DNA of 64,000 nt from Tardiphaga sp. 709. Lineage in GTDB: Bacteria; Pseudomonadota; Alphaproteobacteria; Rhizobiales; Xanthobacteraceae. The stretch covers positions 1,674,001 through 1,738,000 of the forward strand of contig NZ_CP135529.1 of assembly GCF_032401055.1 (NCBI RefSeq), written 5' to 3'. A program made the translations under genes and the position numbers. Below the pieces are notes generated by a model. That model did no database searches. It was not told the DNA's origin and saw nothing but the letters and a program-made list of their open reading frames with translations. Each line of letters begins with the position of its first letter. Position 1 is the first letter of the stretch. Below are positions 18,657 through 28,370 of the stretch, piece after piece.

Positions 18657-19560
18657 AGCCATCATCCTCGCCGTCCTCGCGGCATCGACGCCGCTGCTGC
18701 TCGCCGCCTCCGGCGAGCTGCTGGTGGAACGTGCCGGCGTGCTTAATCTCGGCGTCGAAGGCATGATGATCGTCGGCGCCGCCTGCGGCTTCGCCGGCGC
18801 CTGGGCCACCGGCTCGACGCTCATCGGTGCGCTGTGCGGAATTCTCGCGGGCGTCGCGCTCTCATTGGTCTTTGCACTGATGACGCTTGGCCTCGCCGTC
18901 AATCAGGTCGCCACGGGTCTCGCGCTTACGATCCTCGGCGTCGGCGTGTCTGGCCTGATCGGTGCCGGCTTCGTCGGCGAACGCATCAGCACAGCGCCGC
19001 GACTGTATATTCCCGGCCTGACCACGTTGCCCTTCGTTGGCAAGATCCTGTTCGGCGAAGACGGCTTCGTCTATGTCTCGATCGCCCTGATCCTTGCCAT
19101 CTCCTATTTCCTCTACCGTACCCGCGCCGGACTGGTCCTGCGCGCCATCGGTGACAATCACGTGTCGGCGCATGCGCTCGGCTATCCCGTGCTGAAGATA
19201 CGGACCCTTGCCGTGATGTTCGGCGGCGGCTGCGCGGGTCTGGCCGGCGCCTATCTGCCGCTGGCCTATACGCCGTTCTTCGTGCCCGGCATGACCGCCG
19301 GCCGCGGCTGGATCGCGCTGGCGCTGGTGGTTTTCGCCTCATGGCTGCCGGGCCGGCTGGTGATCGGCGCTTATCTGTTCGGCGCGGTATCGATCTTGCA
19401 ACTGCATGCGCAGGGCTGGGGCGTCGGCGTGCCCTCGCAACTGATGTCCGCCCTGCCCTATCTCGCCACGGTCGTCGTGCTGGTGCTGATCTCGCGCACC
19501 CGCAGCGGCGGCTCCACGGCGCCGGCCGCACTCGGCACCGTGTTCGTACCCGACCGCTAA
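18643..19560 (+). CDS. Nucleoside ABC transporter permease 2
   Basis: Second BPD_transp_2-family permease (305 aa; NupC/YufQ type), the partner of permease 1. It begins MELLEAIILAVLAASTPLL and has the typical LVERAGVLNLGVEGMMIVGA segment. The start at 18643 overlaps the previous stop by 14 bp; an earlier in-frame ATG at 18574 would overlap further and adds a non-membrane leader, so it was not used. It is followed after 50 bp by the binding-protein gene. Confidence 0.9.
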   Translation: MELLEAIILAVLAASTPLLLAASGELLVERAGVLNLGVEGMMIVGAACGFAGAWATGSTLIGALCGILAGVALSLVFALMTLGLAVNQVATGLALTILGVGVSGLIGAGFVGERISTAPRLYIPGLTTLPFVGKILFGEDGFVYVSIALILAISYFLYRTRAGLVLRAIGDNHVSAHALGYPVLKIRTLAVMFGGGCAGLAGAYLPLAYTPFFVPGMTAGRGWIALALVVFASWLPGRLVIGAYLFGAVSILQLHAQGWGVGVPSQLMSALPYLATVVVLVLISRTRSGGSTAPAALGTVFVPDR

Positions 19561-19610
19561 CAATTTCGACGACGCACGACAGAACATCTTTCGACAGACA
19601 GGAGACGCGT

Positions 19611-20690
19611 ATGAACAGGAAAGCACTTGCAGCGGCCGCCATGCTGCTGGCCACCGGCCTCGGATTGGGTGCAGCCGTCGCTGCCGACAAGCTGAAAGTC
19701 GGCTTCGTCTATATCGGCCCGGTCGGAGATTTCGGCTGGACCTATCAGCATGAAGTCGGCCGCCAGATGCTCCTCAAGGAATTCGGCGACAAGATCGAGA
19801 CCACCTATCTCGAAAATGTCAGCGAAGGCCCTGACACCGAGCGCTCCATCGAACAGCTCGCCCGCGCCGGCAACCAGCTCATCTTCACCACATCGTTCGG
19901 CTACATGGACCCAACGCTGAAGGTCGCGAAACGCCATCCCAAGGTGATGTTCGAACACGCCACCGGCTTCAAGCGCGACAAGAACATGTCGAGCTATTCC
20001 GGTCGCTTCTTCGAAGGCCGCTACATCCAGGGCCAGATTGCCGCCAAGATGTCGAAGAAGGGCGTGCTCGGCTACATCGGCTCGTTCCCGATCCCGGAAG
20101 TGATCTCCGGCATCAATGCGACGATGCTCGCCGCGCAGAAGATCAATCCGGATATCAAGATCAAGATCATCTGGGTCAACACCTGGTTCGATCCCGGCAA
20201 GGAAGCCGATGCCGCCAAGGCGCTGCTCGATCAGGGCGCCGACGTGATCATGCAGCACACGGACTCGCCGGCCGCCATGCAGGTCGCCTCCGAACGCGGC
20301 GCGCTCGCCTTCGGCCAGGACTCCGACATGATCAAGTTCGGCCCCAAGACGCAGCTCACGGCCGTCACCAACAACTGGGGTCCGTATTACGTGGAACGCG
20401 TCAAGGCTGCGCTCGACGGCACGTGGAAGTCGGAAGACACCTGGGCCGGCCTGAAAGAGAAGATGGTCGTCATGGCGCCCTATACCAACATGCCGGATGA
20501 CGTGAAGAAGATGGCCATGGACACCGAAGCCGCCATCATCGCCGGCACGCTGAAGCCGTTCAAATGCCCGATCATGGGACAGGACGGCAAGGAAGTGGAA
20601 TGCAAAGGCGGCGACGCGCTGGACCCCGGCCAGGTGCTCGGCATGAACTTCTATGTGAAGGGCATCGACGACAAGATCCCGGGGAAGTAA
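19611..20690 (+). CDS. BmpA/PnrA-family nucleoside-binding protein
   Basis: Periplasmic ligand-binding protein (359 aa) of the BMP family, known for purine nucleoside binding. A Sec signal peptide ends near AAVAADK. Conserved parts are KVGFVYIGPVGDFGWTYQH and the central FFEGRYIQGQIAAKMSKKG. The ATG is preceded by AGGAGA. As last gene of the importer operon it is closed by a strong hairpin. With the deaminases and xanthine dehydrogenase nearby, purine nucleosides or bases are the likely cargo. Confidence 0.91.
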   Translation: MNRKALAAAAMLLATGLGLGAAVAADKLKVGFVYIGPVGDFGWTYQHEVGRQMLLKEFGDKIETTYLENVSEGPDTERSIEQLARAGNQLIFTTSFGYMDPTLKVAKRHPKVMFEHATGFKRDKNMSSYSGRFFEGRYIQGQIAAKMSKKGVLGYIGSFPIPEVISGINATMLAAQKINPDIKIKIIWVNTWFDPGKEADAAKALLDQGADVIMQHTDSPAAMQVASERGALAFGQDSDMIKFGPKTQLTAVTNNWGPYYVERVKAALDGTWKSEDTWAGLKEKMVVMAPYTNMPDDVKKMAMDTEAAIIAGTLKPFKCPIMGQDGKEVECKGGDALDPGQVLGMNFYVKGIDDKIPGK

Positions 20691-20708
20691 CCGGCGCCGG
20701 ACCTCTCG

Positions 20709-20742
20709 CGAGATATCCGGACGACAGCGTCCGGATATCTCG
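20709..20742. terminator. Strong hairpin after the nucleoside importer operon
   Basis: Perfect 14-bp stem CGAGATATCCGGAC / GTCCGGATATCTCG with a GACAGC loop, 18 bp after the binding-protein stop. The next gene converges on it from the right with its stop at 20774, so it may end both transcripts. No long T-run follows. Confidence 0.72.
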
Positions 20743-20773
20743 TTGATGACCGTCGGAGACCCGCTCCGACGCA

Positions 20774-23089
20774 TCACATCTTCTGAACCCAGAACTGATA
20801 CATCGAAATGAATGTATAGGGGTTCTCGGTTTCGAATACATGCCACGACCCAAGATCGGTCATGGCAATGTCTGCAGGACATCGCTGACGATATTTTCGC
20901 TTCGTCGCGGCGTCGATATCGAAGCCGAGAAACCGCAGACCGTTGTCACTCAGGAACCGTTCAATCTGCAGCAGTGTCAGTCGATGTTCCTGCCCGTGAA
21001 ACAGCAGGTCGCGGCAATCGCTCAGGCTGTAGAAATCCGATGTCAATGTCACGTTCTTGAGCGGCGTGCCGTTCTCGCAGGCGAGCAATTCCTGCCGGCA
21101 GGAACGAATGTCTGCTGGTACGGGCCGATAGCCACGCTCCGCGATGAATGCGCGCGCGGCGACGATATCCCGTCTGGCCATCTCGCTATACAGCGCGATC
21201 TGCATCACCCCGCCGGGCTTCAACAGCGACACCAATATGCACCATGCAGCGAATGGATCGGCGAGATGGTGCAGCACACCGCTCGATTCGATCATCTCGA
21301 ACGTGTGGCCGATCGACGACAATTTCATAATGTCGGCATGGGCATGGCGCAGATTGCGGATGCCGAGCGCACGCGCCTGCCGCTGCGCATAACTCAGCGA
21401 TTTCAAACTGAGATCGATGGCGAGGACCTGCGCGTCACGGAATCTCTGTGCCGCGTGGATGGCCGAGCGGCCCGTGCCGCAACCAGCCACCAGGATGTCG
21501 ATCGCCCCCTCCTTGCCACCAGGCATGAAGGACGAGTCAGGAAATTGTTCGGAGAGAAACGCATCCAGCGTCGTTGATGGACCAACCGGCTCCGCAGCGA
21601 GCCACTGCGGATAGGGATGCTCCTCATAGTGGCTGCGGACCTGCAACGACACGTCGTCCTCGACAGGCGTCAAGGCCGGCATGAGGGAGCTGAGCCGCCG
21701 TTCCTCTTGCCAGGCGCGGATCTGCTGATCCAGCACGGCACTCACACTACCCGGCCAACGGCGATCGAGAAGGCGCTCCGGATTGGCGAGAGCATGGAGC
21801 GGCATGTAGCTGGCAATCGCGAGGAGCGACAAAGCTGACACGGCCGCGCCCGACGCCAGTCTGGCAGCGACATCGCTCCGCAACGACTCCACGTGCTCTG
21901 CCTCCGTTGCGGATAGCGCAAAGACATAGCTGTTGATGAAGCACTGCCGCGCGACGGCAGAGAACAGCGTCAGCACAGCGGACGGCACTGCGGCACAGGA
22001 TGCGCCGTGCGCGACACTCAGCAGAACGAAGCGAAGTTCCATCGCGAATTTTTCCAGCGACGGGCTCGACACGGGTGTCGCTTGCAGCACGGCGCGCAGC
22101 AACGAATCCCCGGCAAACGCCTCGATTCCCGACGAAGCCAGTATCGTCTCTGCCGGCTGCGATCGAACATCCGGATCGGCAAGCCGCGCCATGCCCGATC
22201 TCAATGCATCATTGAGCACGAGAAAACTCGCGCAGGCAGGCGCAAGGGTGGACGGCCTCACCCAGGCCTCGGAGATCGCGCGCTCCAGGATCGATCTGAT
22301 ATCGCCGGCATCGGGCTGGAGCAGCGGCGACTGCAGGCAAGCAGCCACCGTTGCTTTCGTCTCAAACGTCTCCTGTACGGCCAGCGCCCGGCACGACAGC
22401 CGCAGCGCCTGTGCGATATCTCCGTTCTGCAGCAACAGCCTTGCCAGGGCGCACAGGGCCTCCGGCCAGTCCGGCTTCAGCGCCAACGCATGACGATAGG
22501 CCTCCTGGGCGTCCCGTTCACGTGCCAGTTCGATGAACGCTCGTCCACGACCGACCCATGCTTCGGCAAGACGCGCATTGATTGCGAGTGCCTGATCGTA
22601 AGTCGCGCGCGCATCACCGTATTGTCGAAGCTCGAGCAAGGCATTTGCCTTGTTGACGATGGCCTCCGCATAATTCGGACGTAGGGCGATGGCCCTGTCG
22701 AAAGCAACGATGGCTTCGGCGTATCGCTTGAGATCGTTGAGAACGGTCCCTCGGCCATTCCAGCTATCGGCAATGGCAGGATTGATCGCCAGCGCTCCGT
22801 CAAAACGCTGCAGGGCCTCTGCCGGACGCTGCAACGCCTTCAGAACGAGACCATAATTATAGAAGGACGCGTCCGATGACGCGTCGAGCTGGAGGGCCGT
22901 CCTGATAAATGGCTCCGCCTCGGCATGGCGTTTCAACTGGCTGAGAACGACGCTCAGGAGGTTGAGCGTGGCAATGTGTCTGGGCTGCTGCCGGAGGACT
23001 TTCCTTAGTCCTCGCTCCGCAGCCTCGAGCCGGCCGGACTGCAACGACGCAATAGCTTCTCGAAAAACGAACTCGATCGGTGCCGACAT
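20774..23089 (-). CDS. TPR-repeat protein with C-terminal SAM-dependent methyltransferase domain
   Basis: Large cytoplasmic protein of 771 aa. About six tetratricopeptide repeats fill residues 8-240 (for example SWNGRGTVLNDLKRYAEAI). A middle helical region follows, then a YEEHPYPQW box (488-496), which is typical just before this methyltransferase type, and a class I SAM-binding motif VAGCGTG (534-540) with IDLS and SSGVLHHL further on. The target is unknown; TPR-methyltransferases often modify proteins or surface glycans. It interrupts the purine region but shares no obvious role with it. Confidence 0.8.
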   Translation of the reverse strand: MSAPIEFVFREAIASLQSGRLEAAERGLRKVLRQQPRHIATLNLLSVVLSQLKRHAEAEPFIRTALQLDASSDASFYNYGLVLKALQRPAEALQRFDGALAINPAIADSWNGRGTVLNDLKRYAEAIVAFDRAIALRPNYAEAIVNKANALLELRQYGDARATYDQALAINARLAEAWVGRGRAFIELARERDAQEAYRHALALKPDWPEALCALARLLLQNGDIAQALRLSCRALAVQETFETKATVAACLQSPLLQPDAGDIRSILERAISEAWVRPSTLAPACASFLVLNDALRSGMARLADPDVRSQPAETILASSGIEAFAGDSLLRAVLQATPVSSPSLEKFAMELRFVLLSVAHGASCAAVPSAVLTLFSAVARQCFINSYVFALSATEAEHVESLRSDVAARLASGAAVSALSLLAIASYMPLHALANPERLLDRRWPGSVSAVLDQQIRAWQEERRLSSLMPALTPVEDDVSLQVRSHYEEHPYPQWLAAEPVGPSTTLDAFLSEQFPDSSFMPGGKEGAIDILVAGCGTGRSAIHAAQRFRDAQVLAIDLSLKSLSYAQRQARALGIRNLRHAHADIMKLSSIGHTFEMIESSGVLHHLADPFAAWCILVSLLKPGGVMQIALYSEMARRDIVAARAFIAERGYRPVPADIRSCRQELLACENGTPLKNVTLTSDFYSLSDCRDLLFHGQEHRLTLLQIERFLSDNGLRFLGFDIDAATKRKYRQRCPADIAMTDLGSWHVFETENPYTFISMYQFWVQKM

Positions 23090-23106
23090 GAATGTGCCGA
23101 TAGGAA

Positions 23107-23135
23107 TTGAGAAAAATTCGCAATATCTTTCTCAA
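23107..23135. promoter_or_regulatory. Inverted repeat upstream of the TPR-methyltransferase gene
   Basis: TTGAGAAA (23107-23114) and TTTCTCAA (23128-23135) are perfect 8-bp arms with a 13-nt spacer, 18-46 bp upstream of the ATG at 23089. The position suits an operator or a 5' leader hairpin. Confidence 0.4.
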
Positions 23136-23200
23136 TTATCAGCACAGCCTGCGACTTTAAAGCGCACTTTTTGTTCACACCCTCCCTTGACATCTAAATT

Positions 23201-24553
23201 TTATTGATGCGCCTGCATCGCCTTCGCCGCAGCGCTATGCCGCCGGATCAGGTCACCAACATCCAGCCCCGGGATCGCGCCGTCGATCACGCGCCACGCG
23301 CCGCCGACCATCACCCGGTCTGCGCGATGCGCGCCGCACAGCACGAGTGCCGCGAGTGGATCGCCATGGCCGGAGAAGCGCAGCTCGTCCAGCTTGAACA
23401 ATGCGAGATCGGCCATTTTGCCGACCGCGATCTCGCCGAGTTCCGGCCGCCCAACGCACGCTGCTGAACCCTTCGTCGCCCAGCGCAGTGCGTCCTTGTG
23501 ACTGACACGCCCGACGCCGTAACGCGCCCGCTGCAGCAGAAATGCAGCGCGCACTTCCTGCATCAAATTCGATCCGTCATTCGATGCCGAACCATCGACA
23601 CCGAGGCCGATGCCGACGCCCGCATCCTCCATTTCGCAGACCGGACAGCAGCCGGAGGCCAGCAACTGGTTGCTGCAGGAGCAATGACTGATGGTGGTCC
23701 CGGCCTTGCCGAGCCGCAGCATCTCCGCCCCATTGAAATGGATGCCATGCGCCAGCCAGGTGCGCTTGTTCAGCCAGCCGGTCTGCTCCAGATAATCCAG
23801 CGGACGGCAGCCATAGATTTCTTCGCAGTAGCGGTTCTCGTCCTCGGTCTCGCCAAGATGCGTATGCAGGCGGACGTCGAGCTTGTCGGCCAGTGCCGCG
23901 GTCGACGCCATCAGGGAGGTCGTCACCGAAAACGGCGAGCACGGCGCCAGCGCGATTTGCACCATGGCGTCCTCGCCGCGCTGATGGAATTTCGCCACTA
24001 CACGTTCGCTATCGGCGAGGATCGTATCCTCGTCCTGCACCACGCTGTCCGGCGGCAATCCGCCGTCCTTCACCGAACGGTTCATCGATCCCCGCGTCAG
24101 CAGCACGCGCATGCCGAGTCGCTGCGCCACTGCCACTTCGATATCGACGGACTGCTCGAGGCCGGCCGGAAACACATAGTGGTGATCGGTGGTCGTCGTG
24201 CAGCCCGACAGCAGCAATTCCGCCATCGCCACGCTGACGCCGAGATGGAGATTCTCGGGCGTCAGCCGCGCCCAGACCGGATACAGCGCCTGCAGCCAGG
24301 GAAACAGCTCGCGATCCAGCGCCGCCGGCAAGGCGCGCGTGAGCGTCTGATAGAAATGGTGATGCGTATTGATCAATCCCGGCAGCACCACATGGGCGCT
24401 GGCATCATAGGTCGCGATATCCGCCGTGGCCGGCTGGCCGCCGGCCGGCACCAGTTCGACAATCCGACCGTCCTTGACGACAATGCCGCGCTCGGCACCC
24501 TCGGCGAAAATGCCGAGGGGGTCCCTGATCCAGGTGGCCTGCGTTTCTGTCAT
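23201..24553 (-). CDS. 8-oxoguanine deaminase (AtzA/TrzN-like amidohydrolase)
   Basis: Amidohydrolase-superfamily enzyme of 450 aa that would deaminate 8-oxoguanine to urate; guanine or a related purine is the alternative. The metal-binding HxH is His64-x-His66 in GLINTHHHFYQTLTRA, and TTTTDHHYVFP, HTHLGET, HGIHF and GVDGSASND complete the site. The HHHFYQ/DHHYVFP pair is what distinguishes the 8-oxoguanine deaminase group from classical GuaD. It is divergent from the xanthine dehydrogenase operon, which makes urate from the other side. Confidence 0.86.
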   Translation of the reverse strand: MTETQATWIRDPLGIFAEGAERGIVVKDGRIVELVPAGGQPATADIATYDASAHVVLPGLINTHHHFYQTLTRALPAALDRELFPWLQALYPVWARLTPENLHLGVSVAMAELLLSGCTTTTDHHYVFPAGLEQSVDIEVAVAQRLGMRVLLTRGSMNRSVKDGGLPPDSVVQDEDTILADSERVVAKFHQRGEDAMVQIALAPCSPFSVTTSLMASTAALADKLDVRLHTHLGETEDENRYCEEIYGCRPLDYLEQTGWLNKRTWLAHGIHFNGAEMLRLGKAGTTISHCSCSNQLLASGCCPVCEMEDAGVGIGLGVDGSASNDGSNLMQEVRAAFLLQRARYGVGRVSHKDALRWATKGSAACVGRPELGEIAVGKMADLALFKLDELRFSGHGDPLAALVLCGAHRADRVMVGGAWRVIDGAIPGLDVGDLIRRHSAAAKAMQAHQ

Positions 24554-24710
24554 GGCTCATCTCCTTCGGTCATGGACCCGACCTTGCAATTCAGGGACCA
24601 GCCACGAATACTTCAATTTGTTTTGCAATTGTCCGCGACTTGGCGTCGGTCTTGCAAGGTTCACAATGATACTTCAAGGGGTCATTGCCGAGTGAAAGCA
24701 TAACCGCCCT
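24554..24710. promoter_or_regulatory. Divergent promoter region of 8-oxoguanine deaminase and xanthine dehydrogenase
   Basis: The 157-bp region carries repeated short sites. TTGCAA occurs at 24584-24589, 24623-24628 and 24652-24657; the outer two lie in an inverted pair CCTTGCAA (24582) / TTGCAAGG (24652). The 9-mer ATACTTCAA occurs directly at 24608-24616 and 24669-24677. Such symmetric and direct repeats between two divergent purine genes are good operator candidates. No regulator is encoded next to it. Confidence 0.55.
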
Positions 24711-25532
24711 ATGGATTTGAATACGGTCACGTCCGTTGCCCGGCCCACGACGCGGGAACAGCTACCGACATGGAGTGCCGGGGATGCATGGCTCGCCGGG
24801 GGCACCTGGCTTTTCTCCGAACCACAGACCCACCTGACGCGGCTGATCGACCTCACCGATCTCAAATGGCCGGCCCTCACCGTCACCGACAACGAATTAC
24901 AGATCGCCGCGACCTGCACAGTGGCGCAGCTCGACGCGCTGCCATGCCCTTCCGACTGGATCGCATCGCCCCTGATCAATCAATGTTGTCGCGCCTTCCT
25001 CGCTTCTTTCAAGATTTGGAAGACCGCAACCGTCGGCGGCAATCTCTGCATGTCGCTGCCGGCTGGTCCGATGATCGCTCTCACCGCCGCGCTCGATGGT
25101 GTCTGCACGATCTGGAAGGCCGATGGCAGCGTAGACACGATCGACGTGGCGGACTTCGTCACCGGCGATCAACGTAACGTACTGATATCGGGCGATCTCC
25201 TGCGCAGCATTGCCATTCCTCTCGCGGCGTTCAAGCGCCGCTCGGCGTTCCGGCAGATCTCGCTGACGCCGGTCGGGCGATCTGCTGCGCTGCTGGTAGG
25301 AAGCCTTGATGAGGATGGCTTGCGGCTGACGATCACGGCATCGACGAAGCGTCCTGTCCGTATAGCGCTTCCGACACTTCCCGATGCCGATACGCTCGAA
25401 GAAGCAATCCTCGACCGGATCCCTGACAATCTCTATCACGACGACGTCCACGGTAAGCCAGCATGGCGCAAGCAGATGACATTGCGGCTCGCGGAAGAAA
25501 TCCGTTCCGAGCTGCAGGGCTTCAGGCCATGA
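24711..25532 (+). CDS. Xanthine dehydrogenase FAD-binding subunit
   Basis: FAD-domain protein (273 aa) of the molybdenum hydroxylase family, carrying electrons from the Fe-S clusters to NAD. The WLAGGTWL segment and the TVGGNLC motif (FAD pyrophosphate region) are visible. It is short for the family but complete. Its stop overlaps the ATG of the fused Fe-S/Mo subunit (ATGA), so the two are made together. Confidence 0.85.
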   Translation: MDLNTVTSVARPTTREQLPTWSAGDAWLAGGTWLFSEPQTHLTRLIDLTDLKWPALTVTDNELQIAATCTVAQLDALPCPSDWIASPLINQCCRAFLASFKIWKTATVGGNLCMSLPAGPMIALTAALDGVCTIWKADGSVDTIDVADFVTGDQRNVLISGDLLRSIAIPLAAFKRRSAFRQISLTPVGRSAALLVGSLDEDGLRLTITASTKRPVRIALPTLPDADTLEEAILDRIPDNLYHDDVHGKPAWRKQMTLRLAEEIRSELQGFRP

Positions 25533-28138
25533 GCTTCGAGATCAACGGCCACAGCTTTTCGCAGCAGCCACAAGCCGGCCAGTGCCTGCGCACCTTCTTG
25601 CGCGAGCTCGGCCATTTCGGCGTCAAGAAGGGCTGCGATGCCGGCGACTGCGGCGCCTGCACCGTGTTGCTCGACGGCGAGCCGGTGCATAGCTGCATCA
25701 TCCCGGCATTCCGCGCCGAAGGTCATGCCGTCACCACCATCGAAGGTCTCGCGTCCGACGGCGGCATCCATCCGATGCAGCAGGCGTTCCTCGACGCGCA
25801 GGGATTCCAGTGCGGCTTCTGCACATCCGGCATGATCGTGACCTGCGCATCGCTCAATCAGGCACAGCGCGCCGATCTCGGAGCGTCGTTGAAGGGCAAT
25901 CTGTGTCGCTGCACAGGCTATCGCACGATCGAGGACGCGCTCGACGGCAAGTCCAATGTGGAAGACGCCGAGCCCGGCACCGCCTTCGGCCGCAGCCTGC
26001 CCGCTCCCGCTGGACCCCACGTCGTAACGGGCAAGGCGCGCTACACATTCGACGTCGCCATGGACGACCTGTTGCATATCAAGATGCTGCGCGCGCTGCA
26101 TCCCCATGCCCGCATCGTGTCGATTGATTCATCGGCGGCACGCGCCATGCCGGGCGTGCATGCGGTGCTGACGCATGCGGATGCACCGGCCACTTTGTTC
26201 TCGACCGCGCGCCACGAGATCGATGCGATGGATCCCGAGGACACACGGATCCTCGACGACACCGTGCGCTTCATCGGCCAGAAGGTCGCGGCCGTGGTCG
26301 CGGACAGCGAAGCCATCGCGGAGGAAGCCTGTCGCCGCATCGATGTCGTCTACGACATCCTGCCCGCGGTATTCGATCCCGCCCCCGCCATCGCGCCCGG
26401 TGCGCCGGTCATTCACCCCGACAAGACGCCGGCGCATCGCGTCAGCAATGCTATCCGCAACATTGTCGCTGAAACGCACGGCGAATTCGGCGATGTCGCA
26501 GCGGCGCTGGCAGCGTCGGCCGTCACCTATGAGGGCACATTCACCACGCAACGCGTGCAGCACGGCCATCTCGAGACCCATGGCGGCATGGCCTGGCTCG
26601 ATGCAGACGGCATCCTCAATATTCGCTCGAGCACGCAGACGCCATTCCTGACCCGCCGTGCGCTGGCTCAATTGTATGACCTTCCCTCCGACAAGGTCCG
26701 CGTGTTCTGCGAACGCGTCGGCGGCGGCTTCGGCGGCAAGCAGGAGATGTTCGTTGAGGACATTCTCGCGCTGGCCGCGCTCAAGACCGGCCGCCCGGTG
26801 AGATGGGAACTGACCCGCGAGGAGCAATTCATCGCCACATCGACGCGGCATCCGATGCGCGTCACGGTCAAGGCCGGCGCCGACAAAGACGGCAAGCTCA
26901 CCGCGCTGCAGCTCGACGTGCTCTCCAACACCGGCGCCTATGGCAATCATGCGGGCCCGGTGCTGTTTCACGCCTGCGGTGAATCGCTCGGCGTCTATAA
27001 CTGCGCTAACAAGAAGGTCGATGCCGTGGTCGCTTATACCAACACGGTGCCGGCAGGTGCGTTTCGCGGCTACGGCCTGCCGCAGACGCTGTTCGCGGTG
27101 GAAGCCGCCATCGACGATCTCGCCACGCAGCTCGGCATCAGCCCGTATGATTTCCGCCGGCACAACGTCATCAAGCCCGGCGACGCCATGCTATCGCCCG
27201 CCGGCACGCATTATGACGACGTGACAATCGGCAGCTACGGCCTCGACCAGTGTCTCGATCTGGTCGAGCAGGCGATGCAGGCGAAGACCAAACATGATCT
27301 CGACGACGACTGGCTGATCGGCGACGGCATCGCGCTCACCATGATCGACACCGTGCCGCCGCTGGGCCATATCGCCGAAGTCGTCATCGCCAAACGTGAC
27401 GACGGCGGTTACGATCTCACGGTCGGCACCGCCGAATTCGGCAATGGCACCGCGACCGTGCATCGGCAGATCGCGGCCACGACACTTGGCTGCAGCGTTG
27501 AGCAGATTCATCTACGCCAGTCCGATACGCGGAACGGCGGCCACGACACCGGCGCCTATGGCAGCGCCGGCACATTCGTCGCCGGCAAAGCCACCCATGA
27601 CGCCGCGCAGAAGCTGGTGGAGGCGATGCAGGCGGACGGCAACGCACGCAGCGCCACCGGAACTTCAGGCGGCACCCCGCGTTCGGTCGCCTTCAACGTC
27701 CAGGGATTTCGCGTGGCGGTGAACAAGGGGACCGGTGCGATCAAGGTTCTCAAGAGCGTGCAGGCCGCGGATGCTGGCGCCGTCGCCAACCCGATGCAGC
27801 TCCGCGGCCAGATCGAAGGCGGCGTCGCGCAATCGCTGGGGGCGACGCTCTATGAGGAAATGGTGATCGACGACCGCGGCCGCGTCGTCAATCCGAAATT
27901 CCGCGACTATCATTTGCCGTCCTTCGCGGACGTGCCGCGCACCGACGTGTATTTCGCCGACACCTATGATGCGATCGGGCCATTGGGTGCGAAGTCGATG
28001 AGCGAAAGCCCCTACAATCCCGTTGCGGCCGCCATGGGCAACGCGCTGTTCGACGCCACCGGCATCCGCTTCACGCAGGTGCCGTTCAAGCCGGATCGGA
28101 TTTTTCCGGAATTGCAGAAGAAGTTTGGGAAGTCGTAG
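25529..28138 (+). CDS. Xanthine dehydrogenase, fused 2Fe-2S and molybdopterin subunit
   Basis: An 869-aa fusion. Residues 1-150 hold the two 2Fe-2S clusters: Cys36, Cys41, Cys44, Cys56 (plant-ferredoxin type) and Cys95, Cys98, Cys126, Cys128. From about 160 on is the Mo-cofactor part: [19 protein letters not shown] and a C-terminal [15 protein letters not shown] that supplies the catalytic Glu in place of the usual GEPP. It oxidises xanthine or hypoxanthine to urate. The start used is the ATG overlapping the FAD-subunit stop; an upstream in-frame start would run through the FAD gene. Most bacteria keep these subunits separate (XdhABC), so the order Fe-S then Mo with a split FAD is notable. 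Confidence 0.88.
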   Translation: MSFEINGHSFSQQPQAGQCLRTFLRELGHFGVKKGCDAGDCGACTVLLDGEPVHSCIIPAFRAEGHAVTTIEGLASDGGIHPMQQAFLDAQGFQCGFCTSGMIVTCASLNQAQRADLGASLKGNLCRCTGYRTIEDALDGKSNVEDAEPGTAFGRSLPAPAGPHVVTGKARYTFDVAMDDLLHIKMLRALHPHARIVSIDSSAARAMPGVHAVLTHADAPATLFSTARHEIDAMDPEDTRILDDTVRFIGQKVAAVVADSEAIAEEACRRIDVVYDILPAVFDPAPAIAPGAPVIHPDKTPAHRVSNAIRNIVAETHGEFGDVAAALAASAVTYEGTFTTQRVQHGHLETHGGMAWLDADGILNIRSSTQTPFLTRRALAQLYDLPSDKVRVFCERVGGGFGGKQEMFVEDILALAALKTGRPVRWELTREEQFIATSTRHPMRVTVKAGADKDGKLTALQLDVLSNTGAYGNHAGPVLFHACGESLGVYNCANKKVDAVVAYTNTVPAGAFRGYGLPQTLFAVEAAIDDLATQLGISPYDFRRHNVIKPGDAMLSPAGTHYDDVTIGSYGLDQCLDLVEQAMQAKTKHDLDDDWLIGDGIALTMIDTVPPLGHIAEVVIAKRDDGGYDLTVGTAEFGNGTATVHRQIAATTLGCSVEQIHLRQSDTRNGGHDTGAYGSAGTFVAGKATHDAAQKLVEAMQADGNARSATGTSGGTPRSVAFNVQGFRVAVNKGTGAIKVLKSVQAADAGAVANPMQLRGQIEGGVAQSLGATLYEEMVIDDRGRVVNPKFRDYHLPSFADVPRTDVYFADTYDAIGPLGAKSMSESPYNPVAAAMGNALFDATGIRFTQVPFKPDRIFPELQKKFGKS

Positions 28139-28153
28139 TAACGGCGCGCCACT

Positions 28154-28349
28154 CCTAACCTCTCCCCGCCCTTAGCCGGTCGGGTGAGGGGCATGGCACG
28201 ACGCCAGCAACAAACTCACGCTGTCGGATTGGTATCATCCGCAATTGAACGACCCGATAGGATATCGATGCGGTTAGCTCCGTCCACGGCCCCTCACCCG
28301 CCGCGAAGGCGCGGCGACCTCTCCCCGCAAAGGGCGGGGAGAGGTTAGG
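28154..28349. repeat. MITE-like element with 18-bp perfect terminal inverted repeats
   Basis: CCTAACCTCTCCCCGCCC (28154-28171) is the exact inverse of 28332-28349. Inside, a second perfect pair, CGGGTGAGGGGC (28181-28192) and GCCCCTCACCCG (28289-28300), continues the palindrome. No coding capacity. It sits between the convergent xanthine dehydrogenase and urate oxidase genes. The same sequence family recurs at 30822-30976. Confidence 0.8.
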
Positions 28350-28370
28350 AAAGCGCGGCGCTCAATCCAC

